Shown in pieces: positions 16,611 through 25,940 of a DNA stretch of 64,000 nucleotides. The stretch spans positions 147,343 to 211,342 of the forward strand of contig CALSRU010000005.1 of the NCBI GenBank assembly GCA_943788835.1, written 5' to 3'. The stretch is from an uncultured Pseudomonadales bacterium. GTDB lineage: Bacteria > Pseudomonadota > Gammaproteobacteria > Pseudomonadales > UBA7434. Under the pieces are notes generated by a model. That model saw nothing but the letters and a program-made list of their open reading frames with translations, was not told the origin of the DNA and ran no database searches. The position numbers were made by a program, and so were the translations under genes. Numbering within the stretch: the first letter of the stretch is position 1; each line of letters starts with the position of its first letter.

Positions 16611-18209
16611 TTAAGCAACAAAACTCTCCACACGATTCCTGCCGTTCTCCTTTGCTTCATACAATGCTTTATCGGCATTTTTAATAATCATGCCTAGGTC
16701 TGCACTCGAGTCGGGTATGCAGGTTTCAAGGCCAACGCTAACAGTGATAATAGCTGCCGCCGCCGAAAATTCGTGAGGGATTTTTAGATCTCTGACGACT
16801 TGGGTGCAAAGGTAGGCTACTGATGTGGCATCTTCAGTGTCTGGAAGCACGATGATGAATTCTTCGCCTCCGTAGCGGGCTAATAAATCGCCGGGCCTTT
16901 TAATAATCGTTTTCAAAGCAGAGGCTACTTTTTTCAGGGTTTCGTCTCCTTTGGCGTGACCATAGTGGTCGTTGTATGGTTTAAAGTAGTCGACGTCAAT
17001 AATTAAAACCGAGATAAAATCTTTGTTCCTTGCTGCCCGGTGCCATTCTTTTTCAATAAACTCATCAAATGTTCTTCTATTAGGTATTTTTGTGAGGCCA
17101 TCTGTGTGAGACATGGCGTCTAGTTTTTGGTTAACGTCACTTAGCTCTTCTGAATAATTTGCGATCTTTCGTATGTACATAGCCACAAAGAGCGAGAAGA
17201 TTCCGCCGGTTATAAAAAATAAAACGGGTCCAATCACCGTGCTGCGATAAGTGCTTGTATTTTTTTTCAGTGAAAAAAGAGTCCATTTTCTTCCGAGTAT
17301 GTCGGCTAATTCTTTTTCGTAAAAATAAAAAGATCCATTTCTTTCGTTAGGTTGATTGCCGTTGTTATTAAAAATAGCTTGAAAGTTTTTAGTAATAAAA
17401 ATTGTCTTTGTCTCGTTTGATGATGTGTTTTCAACTAATTTAAAGGCGATGTCTGGAGTTTCAAGTTCCGACAGTGCCGAGCGATTAAAAATTTCCCCAA
17501 TTCTATAAACGCTGGTAAGGAATCCTGTTAGATTTTCTCGGCGATCTTCTAATGTTGTTGGAGTTCCTGTATACAAAGGTAGAAATACAAGAAAGCCTTT
17601 TTGTTGCTTTTTTTCTTGTACTAGCGTAATGCTTGCTGTAGCTCTTAACTTGCCTGAATCCCGTGATTTTTCTAGTGCATCAAGACGTATGGCATTTGAG
17701 GCAAGATCGAAGCCAAGGGCGCGCTCATTTCCCGCCAACGGGTAAATGTGGCGCACCGGAAAATATTCTGAGCGGTTTGATGCTGTTGTGAGTGCACCTT
17801 TATCGCGTTGTGAAATATTAAAATGGGGGTGTGTGGTGCGGGTGTTCTTCTCGAAAGCAGCCCTATTGCTGTGTTGCACACGAGGTATCCAAGAGAGTGC
17901 TTGAATGGTGGTGCGACGCAGCATTATCGATTCAGATAATCTATCGAATTGATCTGAACTGGGTTTTTTACTGTCCCTGAATAAAATTGCAATTGATCTG
18001 AGCGCCTCGAAGTTGACGTCTAAATCTCGGTTTAACATCGCCGCTCGGTTGTCGATTGTATTTCTGAATTCCAGAAGTGATTGTTGGTGCTTAATTTCCT
18101 TGAGGTCTTCATTGTCATGGTAGATAAGGTAGGCGCCGCTGGATGCAAGGGCAAACCCTATGATACAAACCAAAATAATAGACAGCTTTGGATTTTCTTT
18201 AATTAGCAT
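16611..18209 (-). CDS. CHASE-domain diguanylate cyclase
   Basis: 532 residues. An N-terminal membrane helix (about 9-30) is followed by a periplasmic CHASE sensor domain (QALSWIPRV is its hallmark). A second membrane helix (about 325-348) and a cytoplasmic GGDEF domain complete it. The active site reads RYGGEEF, and an RxxD product-inhibition site (RPGD) sits exactly five residues before GGEEF, so this should be an active, feedback-inhibited c-di-GMP synthase. Other GGDEF landmarks are DGLTKIPNRRTFDE and DVDYFKPYNDHYGHAKGDE. The CHASE ligand is unknown. Confidence 0.93.
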   Translation of the reverse strand: MLIKENPKLSIILVCIIGFALASSGAYLIYHDNEDLKEIKHQQSLLEFRNTIDNRAAMLNRDLDVNFEALRSIAILFRDSKKPSSDQFDRLSESIMLRRTTIQALSWIPRVQHSNRAAFEKNTRTTHPHFNISQRDKGALTTASNRSEYFPVRHIYPLAGNERALGFDLASNAIRLDALEKSRDSGKLRATASITLVQEKKQQKGFLVFLPLYTGTPTTLEDRRENLTGFLTSVYRIGEIFNRSALSELETPDIAFKLVENTSSNETKTIFITKNFQAIFNNNGNQPNERNGSFYFYEKELADILGRKWTLFSLKKNTSTYRSTVIGPVLFFITGGIFSLFVAMYIRKIANYSEELSDVNQKLDAMSHTDGLTKIPNRRTFDEFIEKEWHRAARNKDFISVLIIDVDYFKPYNDHYGHAKGDETLKKVASALKTIIKRPGDLLARYGGEEFIIVLPDTEDATSVAYLCTQVVRDLKIPHEFSAAAAIITVSVGLETCIPDSSADLGMIIKNADKALYEAKENGRNRVESFVA

Positions 18210-18644
18210 AGGTTGAGGCTTCGCTGTTTATTCAGGTATGTAGTGCGCGGGCGCGAAGAAGAATACACTATCAAGAAAATGGTGTGGCGGTGGGTTTGGC
18301 GATATGCAGATAGACGGTGTGCGGGTTTCGCTCGATCCATACATGGATTGGGGCTTCCTATTTCACAATACTATTGCTGATGGCCACAACTTTAGACTAT
18401 TTTCGCTGGTTAAAACGACAATTCAAGGGGCGTTTTAGCTGTTATTTTTTATCATTTGTGGTGTCGTGCAGCCGTAAAATATTAGATCTGTGGCATATCG
18501 GGGCTTTTAATAATAAGCTGCATGTTCCAAGCGTATTGAATGTTTAGGCTGTTGGTTTTGCGCGTGGCGCTGCAGCTGTCAATACATCGATGGTTTGTCG
18601 CCAATCCCTTGATTTAAACCCACCTAATAAGCGTACTGCTCGTT
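18210..18644. other. Divergent intergenic region, no gene seen
   Basis: Lies between the minus-strand cyclase and the plus-strand phosphatidyltransferase and must contain both promoters. A 76-codon plus-strand frame at 18317-18547 has no recognisable features and no good ribosome site, so it is not called. Confidence 0.4.
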
Positions 18645-19415
18645 ATGTCAAAGCTCCCTCCTGATTACAGATTCATTGATTTATCGGACTATGGAAGACC
18701 GTTTGCGCTATGGATAGCCAATGGATTCAAAAATACGCGAGTTACACCCGTTGATGTTACGGTAATGTTTATTATCGCAGGGCTGCTTGCCATTTTTTGC
18801 ATGGTAAATGAGCAGTATGCATGGGCTGCGTTCTTTTTAATCTTAAAATCTATTCTTGACGCCGCCGATGGTGAGTTGGCGAGAGTAAAACAAACGCCCT
18901 CTTATACAGGCCGCTATTTAGATTCGGTGTCAGATTTCATACTCAATGGGTTATTTTTATTGACCATCTGCATCAACACTGATGGTTCGTTGATGTTGGC
19001 ATTGTTGGCGTTTTTGGGTATGCAGCTGCAAGGAACGCTGTATAACTATTACTACGTTATTCTACGCAATAAATTTGATGGCGATAAAACGAGCCGGGTA
19101 CGTGAGGTAGGCGCTCCACGGGCCATGCCAGGAGAGCAGCAGCGTAATGTTGATATTCTTTTTTGGATGTACAACCTTTGCTATGGCGCCTTCGATAAGG
19201 CCATCCATTTATTAGATGCGGGCGCTGAGCAGGCCGGCCACTATCCTAAGTGGTTAATGACGGCGGTTTCTTGCTACGGTTTAGGCTTCCAACTCCTGAT
19301 TATTGCTGTAATGCTTTGCATTGGCTGGGCCGAGTATATTCTGGCTTTTTTTGTTGCCTATTCTGTTTTTATCTTCGTTTTCATTGCGATTAGAAAATGG
19401 ATCAACAGGGTTTAG
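18645..19415 (+). CDS. CDP-alcohol phosphatidyltransferase family protein
   Basis: 256 residues with several membrane helices. The full catalytic motif is present: DAADGELAR, then G-RYL-D-SVS-D, matching DxxDGxxAR-x8-G-x3-D-x3-D. These enzymes use CDP-diacylglycerol or a CDP-alcohol to make phospholipids or inositol/glycerol lipids in the inner membrane. The acceptor alcohol cannot be told. The gene is longer than the typical PgsA (about 180) and stands alone on its strand. Confidence 0.9.
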   Translation: MSKLPPDYRFIDLSDYGRPFALWIANGFKNTRVTPVDVTVMFIIAGLLAIFCMVNEQYAWAAFFLILKSILDAADGELARVKQTPSYTGRYLDSVSDFILNGLFLLTICINTDGSLMLALLAFLGMQLQGTLYNYYYVILRNKFDGDKTSRVREVGAPRAMPGEQQRNVDILFWMYNLCYGAFDKAIHLLDAGAEQAGHYPKWLMTAVSCYGLGFQLLIIAVMLCIGWAEYILAFFVAYSVFIFVFIAIRKWINRV

Positions 19416-19445
19416 CGCAAGGAAGCGCAGCCCCGTCGACCGCAG

Positions 19446-20060
19446 TTACATACCACTTCCATAAGTGTCCAGTTTTGTGGTTTCGCTGGCGCGTATTGTT
19501 TGAAAGGCCTGCGCATAGGTAATTAGTTGTTTCAGGCAGTAATCTAAGCGCCCCTCCAGATAGCTTTGTGCCGACCGGTCATTGTTAGCAGGGTCCGCAT
19601 TAAAAACCGTTTCCACCTGACGGATAATCAGTTGCTCTGGTAGATAACAAATACGATTGTTTTTGTAACTGCTCATGCGTAACTCGGCAATAGGGTAGGC
19701 ACCACCGGTGCCGGCTGAAATGCCCACTAATAGAGCAGGCTTGTGGGCTAGTTCACCGTTGCCCCATAGCAAGAAGAAATTCTTTAGCCCCGCCGGAGCC
19801 ATGCCGTGCCATTCTGGCGCAATGATAATGAATGCATCGCTACTGGCTAACTGCGCTGAGATCGGGGTGAGTCGCGCCTGCCAGGCCTCATCGCCACTCC
19901 AAATAGAGGCATCCCACAGTGGCAGTGGATTGTCGGCTAGATCGATCAGTGTCGTTTCGCAATGCTCGGGTGTTTGTTCTAGTGACGCGCTCATGACTTG
20001 TGCGATTTTGCTACTTTGTGAATTGGCTCGGTGGCTGCCGGCAATAATGGTTACTTTCAT
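19446..20060 (-). CDS. NADPH-dependent FMN reductase family protein
   Basis: 204 residues with a flavodoxin-like fold. The N-terminal phosphate-binding loop for FMN is IAGSHRANSQSSKIA, and the second FMN loop is IIAPEWHGMAPAGLKNFFLL (the APEWHG / PEYNG position of the family). Members reduce FMN, quinones, azo dyes or chromate with NAD(P)H. It stands alone, convergent with the phosphatidyltransferase. Confidence 0.85.
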   Translation of the reverse strand: MKVTIIAGSHRANSQSSKIAQVMSASLEQTPEHCETTLIDLADNPLPLWDASIWSGDEAWQARLTPISAQLASSDAFIIIAPEWHGMAPAGLKNFFLLWGNGELAHKPALLVGISAGTGGAYPIAELRMSSYKNNRICYLPEQLIIRQVETVFNADPANNDRSAQSYLEGRLDYCLKQLITYAQAFQTIRASETTKLDTYGSGM

Positions 20061-20471
20061 GGACGTTGCCCGTTGGAGTGTTGGTTCAGATCGAGGAATA
20101 TACCAGATTCGGTGGGTGGGGCTTTGTCAAATGATGAAGCTTGTTGATTCTGATTGGGTGTGAAAGGGCGGGATCTGGATTGTGGGTGCCTGATTCTCAT
20201 GCGATTTAGTTTTTTTAACGCCATGTCATGATAATTGCTGCCTACAAGCTGCTATATTTAATCTTATTAAGTCAGTTGTCTTAATTGGATTTGGGTATAG
20301 CGGGTCAATGCACTAGAATTCAGCGACTGCGGCCCGATGGTGGCGTGAAACCCCCCATTGATGTCACTTATTTGCGTTAGGCGCTTAATCGTATGGCCAA
20401 GGCAAGCCCAATCGAAAATCATGTCGCCCTTACCACGGCGTCACCCAGTAATTTTTTCAGGTATATAAAAC
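20061..20471. other. Promoter region of the aceE-aceF operon
   Basis: A plausible sigma-70 promoter is TTGGGT at 20291-20296, a 17-base spacer and TAGAAT at 20314-20319, about 150 bases before aceE. No clear PdhR-type palindrome was found, and no pdhR gene precedes aceE as it does in E. coli. Confidence 0.4.
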
Positions 20472-23126
20472 ATGCAAGATCATGATTCTGATGCGCAAGA
20501 GACGCAGGAGTGGCTCGACTCGTTAAATGCGGTGATCAATCACAGTGGCCGAGGGCGTGCGGCTGAGCTGATTTCGCGGCTTGCCGAGAGGGCTGTTGAT
20601 TTGCGCGTTAGTTTGCCGCCTGCCATCACAACGCCCTATCGCAATACGATTTCGCCGGTTCACGAAAAGATTATGCCCGGTGATTTGTTCATGGAGCGTC
20701 GTATTCGTTCGCTCACGCGCTGGAACGCTTTGGCCATGGTGATGCGTGCCAACGACAATGACGAGGGGCTTGGCGGACATATCTCTAGCTTCTCATCCGC
20801 GGCCACTCTTTACGATGTGGGCTATAACCACTTTTTTCGCGGTACTGATGACCAGCAAGAAGGAGACTTGGTGTATTACCAAGGCCACATATCGCCGGGT
20901 ATTTATGCGCGCTCGTATCTTGAAGGTCGTTTGACTGAAGAGCAGCTCGATAATTTTCGGCGTGAGGTAGACGGCAACGGTCTGTCTTCGTATCCGCATC
21001 CTTGGTTGATGCCAGATTACTGGCAGTTCCCTACAGTGTCGATGGGGCTTGGTCCAATACAGGCTATCTATCAAGCTAATATTATGAAGTACCTCGACCA
21101 ACGTGAGTTGGCCACTCGAGGCGACCGTAAAGTGTGGTGTTTTTTGGGTGATGGTGAGTGCGATGAGCCTGAGTCTCTCGGCTCAATTGCAATGGCCGGT
21201 CGTGAGAACCTCGATAATCTTATTTTCGTCATTAACTGTAACCTGCAGCGTCTTGACGGGCCCGTGCGGGGTAACGGAAAAATTGTCCAAGAGCTTGAGG
21301 GCATATTCCGAGGTGCAGGCTGGAATGTTCTGAAGGTTCTTTGGGGTCGTCACTGGGATCCGCTGTTAGAAAAAGATCAAACAGGTTTGTTACAACAGCG
21401 TATGGATGAAGTGTGTGACGGTGAGATGCAAAACTATAAATATAATGGCGGTGCTTACACGCGCAAACATTTTTTCGGTAAGTATCCTGAGCTATTGGAA
21501 TTGGTGAGTGATTTAACCGACGACGATATAATGAAGCTCAATCGCGGTGGGCACGATCCTTTTAAAGTTTACGCGGCCTATGCGCAGGCTGTTGAGCACA
21601 AGGGTCAGCCTACGGTAATTTTGGCCGGTACAGTTAAGGGCTATGGCACAGGGGTAGCGGGCGAAGCGAATAATGAAACGCATTCATTGAAAAAGCTTGA
21701 TTTGCAAAGCCTCAAACAGTTCCGTGATCGTTTTAATATCCCTTTAACCGACAAAGAACTTGAAAGCGTACCTTATTATCGACCGGCCCCTGGCAGCCCA
21801 GAGCTGAAATATATGCACGCGCGGCGTCAAGCATTGGGCGGCAGCATACCGCGGCGGCGCTCAACGTTTGAGCCTATTGTTGCGCCTGAGCTCAAGGCTT
21901 TTTCTGGTCAGTTGAAAGGCTCGGGTGAGCGCGAGATTTCCAGCACTATGGCTTTTGTACGGGTTCTTTCGACTTTAACCAAAGACAAAGTGTTAGGCGA
22001 GCGGGTCGTTCCTATCGTTCCTGATGAAGCCAGAACCTTTGGTATGGAAGGAATGTTTCGCCAGCTGGGTATTTATTCTTCGCAAGGTCAGCTTTACACG
22101 CCGCATGATGCTGGCGGCATTATGTATTACAAGGAGGATGCAAAGGGGCAGATTCTTGAAGAGGGCATTAACGAGAGTGGTGCTATGTCGGCTTGGCTGG
22201 CATCTGCGACTTCTTATAGTGCCCATAACGCGCCACTAATCCCATTCTATATTTTTTATTCTATGTTTGGTTTTCAGCGTATTGGTGATTTAGCTTGGGC
22301 TGCAGGAGATAGTCAGGCGCGTGGGTTTTTAATTGGTGCGACTTCTGGTCGCACCACACTTAATGGCGAAGGATTGCAGCATCAAGATGGCCACAGCCAT
22401 TTAGTAGCGTCGACTATACCTAACTGCGTGTCATATGATCCAACCTACGGTTACGAGTTGGCGGTGATTGTGCAAGATGGCATGAAGCGAATGTATGAGT
22501 TGGAAGAAAATCGTTTTTATTACATTACCACGATGAATGAAAATTATGCGCATCCGGAAATGCCCTTAGGTGCAGAAGAGGGGATTCTTAAAGGCCTGTA
22601 TCAGCTGTCTCAGAGTAAATCTAAAGCGAAAAAGCGTGTGCAGCTCATGGGCTGCGGGGCGATATTGCAAGAGGTTCGAGCGGCCGCTGATTTGTTGTTA
22701 GACGATTGGGGTGTTGCTGCCGATGTATGGAGCATGACAAGTTCCAATGAGTTGCGCCGCGATGGCTTGGCTTGTGAGCGATGGAATATGCTTAATCCCG
22801 GTGAAAAGCCCCGCGTGCCTTATCTAACGCAGGTTTTACAAAAAAGGGGCGGTCCATTTATTGCAGCTACTGATTACATGAAAGTCTATGCCGATCAGTT
22901 GCGGCCTTATGTTCCAGGCACTTATAAAGTGTTGGGTACCGATGGTTTTGGGCGCAGTGATACGCGCGCTAAGCTGCGATATTTTTTCGAAGTTAACCGT
23001 TACTTTGTCACTGTAGCAGCGCTGACTGCGTTGGTCGAAGAAGGTGCTGTTAAAGCCGAAGTCGTAGGCGAAGCTTTAGTCAAGTACGGAATATCTGGCG
23101 ATAAGCCTGATCCAGTGACTATATAA
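20472..23126 (+). CDS. aceE: Pyruvate dehydrogenase E1 component, homodimeric type
   Basis: 884 residues, the usual length of gammaproteobacterial AceE. It decarboxylates pyruvate with thiamine diphosphate and acetylates the lipoyl group of E2. The ThDP/magnesium motif starts at GDGECDEPES and continues to NLDNLIFVINCN with the conserved LDGPVRGN. Other family landmarks are SSYPHPWLMPDYWQFPTVSM, GRTTLNGEGLQHQDGHSH and ATDYMKVYADQLRPYV. The aceF gene follows after about 100 bases on the same strand. No E3 (lpd) gene follows, so E3 must be encoded elsewhere. Confidence 0.97.
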   Translation: MQDHDSDAQETQEWLDSLNAVINHSGRGRAAELISRLAERAVDLRVSLPPAITTPYRNTISPVHEKIMPGDLFMERRIRSLTRWNALAMVMRANDNDEGLGGHISSFSSAATLYDVGYNHFFRGTDDQQEGDLVYYQGHISPGIYARSYLEGRLTEEQLDNFRREVDGNGLSSYPHPWLMPDYWQFPTVSMGLGPIQAIYQANIMKYLDQRELATRGDRKVWCFLGDGECDEPESLGSIAMAGRENLDNLIFVINCNLQRLDGPVRGNGKIVQELEGIFRGAGWNVLKVLWGRHWDPLLEKDQTGLLQQRMDEVCDGEMQNYKYNGGAYTRKHFFGKYPELLELVSDLTDDDIMKLNRGGHDPFKVYAAYAQAVEHKGQPTVILAGTVKGYGTGVAGEANNETHSLKKLDLQSLKQFRDRFNIPLTDKELESVPYYRPAPGSPELKYMHARRQALGGSIPRRRSTFEPIVAPELKAFSGQLKGSGEREISSTMAFVRVLSTLTKDKVLGERVVPIVPDEARTFGMEGMFRQLGIYSSQGQLYTPHDAGGIMYYKEDAKGQILEEGINESGAMSAWLASATSYSAHNAPLIPFYIFYSMFGFQRIGDLAWAAGDSQARGFLIGATSGRTTLNGEGLQHQDGHSHLVASTIPNCVSYDPTYGYELAVIVQDGMKRMYELEENRFYYITTMNENYAHPEMPLGAEEGILKGLYQLSQSKSKAKKRVQLMGCGAILQEVRAAADLLLDDWGVAADVWSMTSSNELRRDGLACERWNMLNPGEKPRVPYLTQVLQKRGGPFIAATDYMKVYADQLRPYVPGTYKVLGTDGFGRSDTRAKLRYFFEVNRYFVTVAALTALVEEGAVKAEVVGEALVKYGISGDKPDPVTI

Positions 23127-23230
23127 ATAACATTGGCTAATGTTATCGGTCACTAATTAATTTATAAATTACCAATCGAAAAGCGCTAGCGAGATTTGCG
23201 CAGCGTAATCAACTATTAGGAATGACAGGC

Positions 23231-24913
23231 GTGAGTAAGCAAACAGTTACAATTCCCGATTTAGGCGGCGCTTCAGATGTTGAGGTGATCGAGCTGTGTG
23301 TCACTAACGGTGATACCGTGTCTGAGGGCCAGTCTCTAATTGTCGTTGAGTCGGACAAAGCTTCAATGGAAGTACCAAGCCCTGCAGCCGGCAAGATTGT
23401 TTCAATTGAAATTTCTGAAGGTAATACTGTTTCCGAGGGCGATATTATATTGTATCTAGAGGGCAATTCAGTTCCTGCAGTGCCTGACGCACCGCCTGCC
23501 TCCGCAAGTGAAGAAGAACCCGCCTCTGAGGATAGTAGTTCAGCGGTTAGTGACAATTCGCCGGCCGCTGACGCAGTAGTAGTGCCGGTTGCACAAGCTA
23601 TAGAAAAAATAGTTGTTCCCGATTTGGGTGGCGCTGATCAAGTTGAGGTGATTGAGATAATGGTATCGCCCGGCGATGCTGTGGCCGAGGGCGATGGCCT
23701 TATTGTGATGGAGTCAGACAAGGCATCAATGGAAATGCCTAGTCCCGTAGCTGGCGTTATTGAAGTTTTGCATATTCAAAGCGGTACAAGCCTGTCTGAA
23801 GGCGATTTAGTAGCAGAGATTCAAGTCACTGCTTCAGCCGCGGTGCCTGAATCGACCAAAGCTGCTACAGCTCCAGGATCAGCTGCAGCTGCAGTCACTG
23901 CGCCAGTCGCGGCGCCTATTGAATCTGCGGCAGCGCCAGCTGACGAAACTGCGCCACCAACGGTGTCTGCGCAGCGTCCGATAAGTCCAAGTGCGGTTGA
24001 TGCAAAAACCGTCTATGCTGGTCCGGCGGTAAGAAAATTAGCGCGTGAGCTTGGTGTTGATTTAGCGCGGGTTAAGGGCAGCGGTCCTAAGTCGCGCATT
24101 GCCAAGCAAGACCTGCATAATTATTTAAAAGAAGTTGTGAAAACCAGTGCGGCAAACAGTGGTTCGGCTGGCGCCGCCGCTATTCCTGCGCTTCCTGAGG
24201 TTGATTTTTCGCAGTTTGGCGAGATCGATGTGGTACCGATGTCGCGCCTGCACAAGCTCACTGCGGCCAATATGCATCGCAGCTGGCTCAATGTTCCTCA
24301 TGTTACACAGTATGACGATGCTGATATTACCGAGCTGGAGGCATTTCGTAAAAGTCTCAAACCTCAGATGGAAAAGCGCAATATAAAAGTTTCGCCGCTG
24401 CCTTTCCTTTTGAAAGCGGTTGCTGCGGCCTTACAAGAAAATCCTGCATTTAATGTATCGTTATCAAACGATGGCGAATCGATTATCCAGAAAAAATATA
24501 TTCACATTGGTATGGCGGTGGATACACCTGCAGGGCTGATGGTACCGGTTATTAAAGATGTAGATAAAAAAGGTATTTGGGAGCTGTCAGAAGAAATTAT
24601 GGCGATGGCGGAAAAAGCTCGGACGCGCAAGTTACAAGCATCTGATATGCAAGGTGGGTGCTTCACAATCTCAAGTTTGGGTGGCATTGGTGGTCAGGGC
24701 TTTACCCCCATCATTAATACGCCAGAAGTGGGTATTCTTGGGGTTTCTAAGCTCACTACTAAGCCCGTTTATAAAGGTGATGTGTTAATGCCGCGGAAGA
24801 TGCTACCACTGTCTTTATCCTATGATCACCGTGCAGTTAATGGCGGTGATGCAGGGCGGTTTTTGACTTATTTAGTCACGCTATTAGATGATGTGCGCCA
24901 ATTAGTTTTGTAG
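23231..24913 (+). CDS. aceF: Dihydrolipoyllysine acetyltransferase, PDH E2
   Basis: About 560 residues. There are two N-terminal lipoyl domains, each with the lipoylated lysine in ESDKASME (around residues 42 and 160), joined by Ala/Pro/Ser-rich linkers. A peripheral-subunit-binding domain follows (AGPAVRKLARELGVDLARVK), then the catalytic acetyltransferase domain ending in the active-site SYDHRAVNGG. E. coli AceF has three lipoyl domains; two is common in other gammaproteobacteria. I prefer GTG 23231 (SKQTVTIPDLGG) because AGGA sits nine bases upstream. An in-frame ATG at 23222 touches that AGGA, leaving no spacing. Confidence 0.96.
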   Translation: MSKQTVTIPDLGGASDVEVIELCVTNGDTVSEGQSLIVVESDKASMEVPSPAAGKIVSIEISEGNTVSEGDIILYLEGNSVPAVPDAPPASASEEEPASEDSSSAVSDNSPAADAVVVPVAQAIEKIVVPDLGGADQVEVIEIMVSPGDAVAEGDGLIVMESDKASMEMPSPVAGVIEVLHIQSGTSLSEGDLVAEIQVTASAAVPESTKAATAPGSAAAAVTAPVAAPIESAAAPADETAPPTVSAQRPISPSAVDAKTVYAGPAVRKLARELGVDLARVKGSGPKSRIAKQDLHNYLKEVVKTSAANSGSAGAAAIPALPEVDFSQFGEIDVVPMSRLHKLTAANMHRSWLNVPHVTQYDDADITELEAFRKSLKPQMEKRNIKVSPLPFLLKAVAAALQENPAFNVSLSNDGESIIQKKYIHIGMAVDTPAGLMVPVIKDVDKKGIWELSEEIMAMAEKARTRKLQASDMQGGCFTISSLGGIGGQGFTPIINTPEVGILGVSKLTTKPVYKGDVLMPRKMLPLSLSYDHRAVNGGDAGRFLTYLVTLLDDVRQLVL

Positions 24914-25332
24914 GGAGGCCTGCTCTTATAAACCTTCCTGCCACTATCATTCGTAGTTCGGCACTGGCGTTAGTTCGCTCGAACGCACGTTGGCATCCTC
25001 TGTGGCGCAGCGAAGTAAGATTCAAGCAGCTGATAGTAAAGCGATTTGTTACTTAACGTATAAGCCGCTTCAATTTAGCAGGCCGCCTGTAGACCGACTA
25101 CCTCTCATAATTTTGCCATAACGTTCAGTTATTGGCGCATCGGGTTTAGCAATATTTTTGTCTAAGGCCTCTCTTTACTCAATTAAACGCTTCGTTCAAT
25201 AATGCTTGCGTCTACGCTTTAGTTATTGGCTGACAGATTTTTTTCGGCTATTCGCAAGTGATGAACGACAGACACATAAGAAGTATCTGGAAATTTTGTT
25301 TTCTCTGGCAGTATTATTGAGGTGGTAGCAAA
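24914..25332. other. Intergenic region after aceF, no gene seen
   Basis: Contains no hairpin-plus-T terminator that I can recognise and no convincing coding frame. The last 12 bases carry the ribosome site AGGTGG of the next gene. Confidence 0.4.
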
Positions 25333-25572
25333 ATGGCAGAATTAAATAAGCAAGAAGTTCAAGAGGTTGGTGCAAGCCCTAACGAGAAATTTTCTGAACT
25401 AGTTGATGAGCTTGATGGTTTTGATGATTCAAGAGATGAGCAGGAGCAGGGCACTCAAACTAAAAAAGTTTTGTTTGCCAAGTCAGCCGATGTCCGGCGG
25501 CGCATTGAGGAGTTGTTAGAAGTTCGGCTTTTGCGCGATGAGCTCGGTCTAAATCACCTCGATATCGACTAA
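25333..25572 (+). CDS. PA3496-like small protein
   Basis: 79 residues, acidic at the N-terminus and basic in the middle. The C-terminal half (DVRRRIEELLEVRLLRDELG) matches the pattern of the PA3496 family of pseudomonads, described as a putative envelope-integrity or regulatory protein. The biochemical function is unknown. It has a strong ribosome site (AGGTGG, nine bases before ATG) and stands alone between aceF and gltX. Confidence 0.7.
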   Translation: MAELNKQEVQEVGASPNEKFSELVDELDGFDDSRDEQEQGTQTKKVLFAKSADVRRRIEELLEVRLLRDELGLNHLDID

Positions 25573-25940
25573 GCCTGGGTCTTATCGCGGGCCGCGACTT
25601 TTATCCGGAGCTTGGCTGATGGCCATGGCTTCAGTGAATGGTGTTTGTTTGATAGTTTTTTGTCGTGAGGATGCCTCTTACCTGCTAGCGCGCCCTATCA
25701 CGCATAAGAGATTCTGAGCTTAAAATTCCTGCTGTACTAATCAACGGTTTCTTGTCTAGAAGCTCGATAAATCAATTCTTCCTTCTGCTTGAGGCCGGGC
25801 CTACTTGCCCTCCTTTTTTGCCAATCATTTAATTTATACATCGTGGCATGCGAACTCTTCCTATATAATCTTGGCTAGCAAATAATCTTTGTATTCTTTA
25901 GCGCGGCTTGTTCTGCGCAGGCCTTTGGATTCGTTTACCT
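25573..25940. other. Intergenic region before gltX, no gene seen
   Basis: AT-rich from about 25730. A TTG at 25908 extends the gltX frame upstream, but that extension does not resemble the family. No other feature was recognised. Confidence 0.4.

Noticed and set aside
18317..18547. 76-codon plus-strand frame
   Set aside because: No recognisable domain or ribosome site; likely chance.
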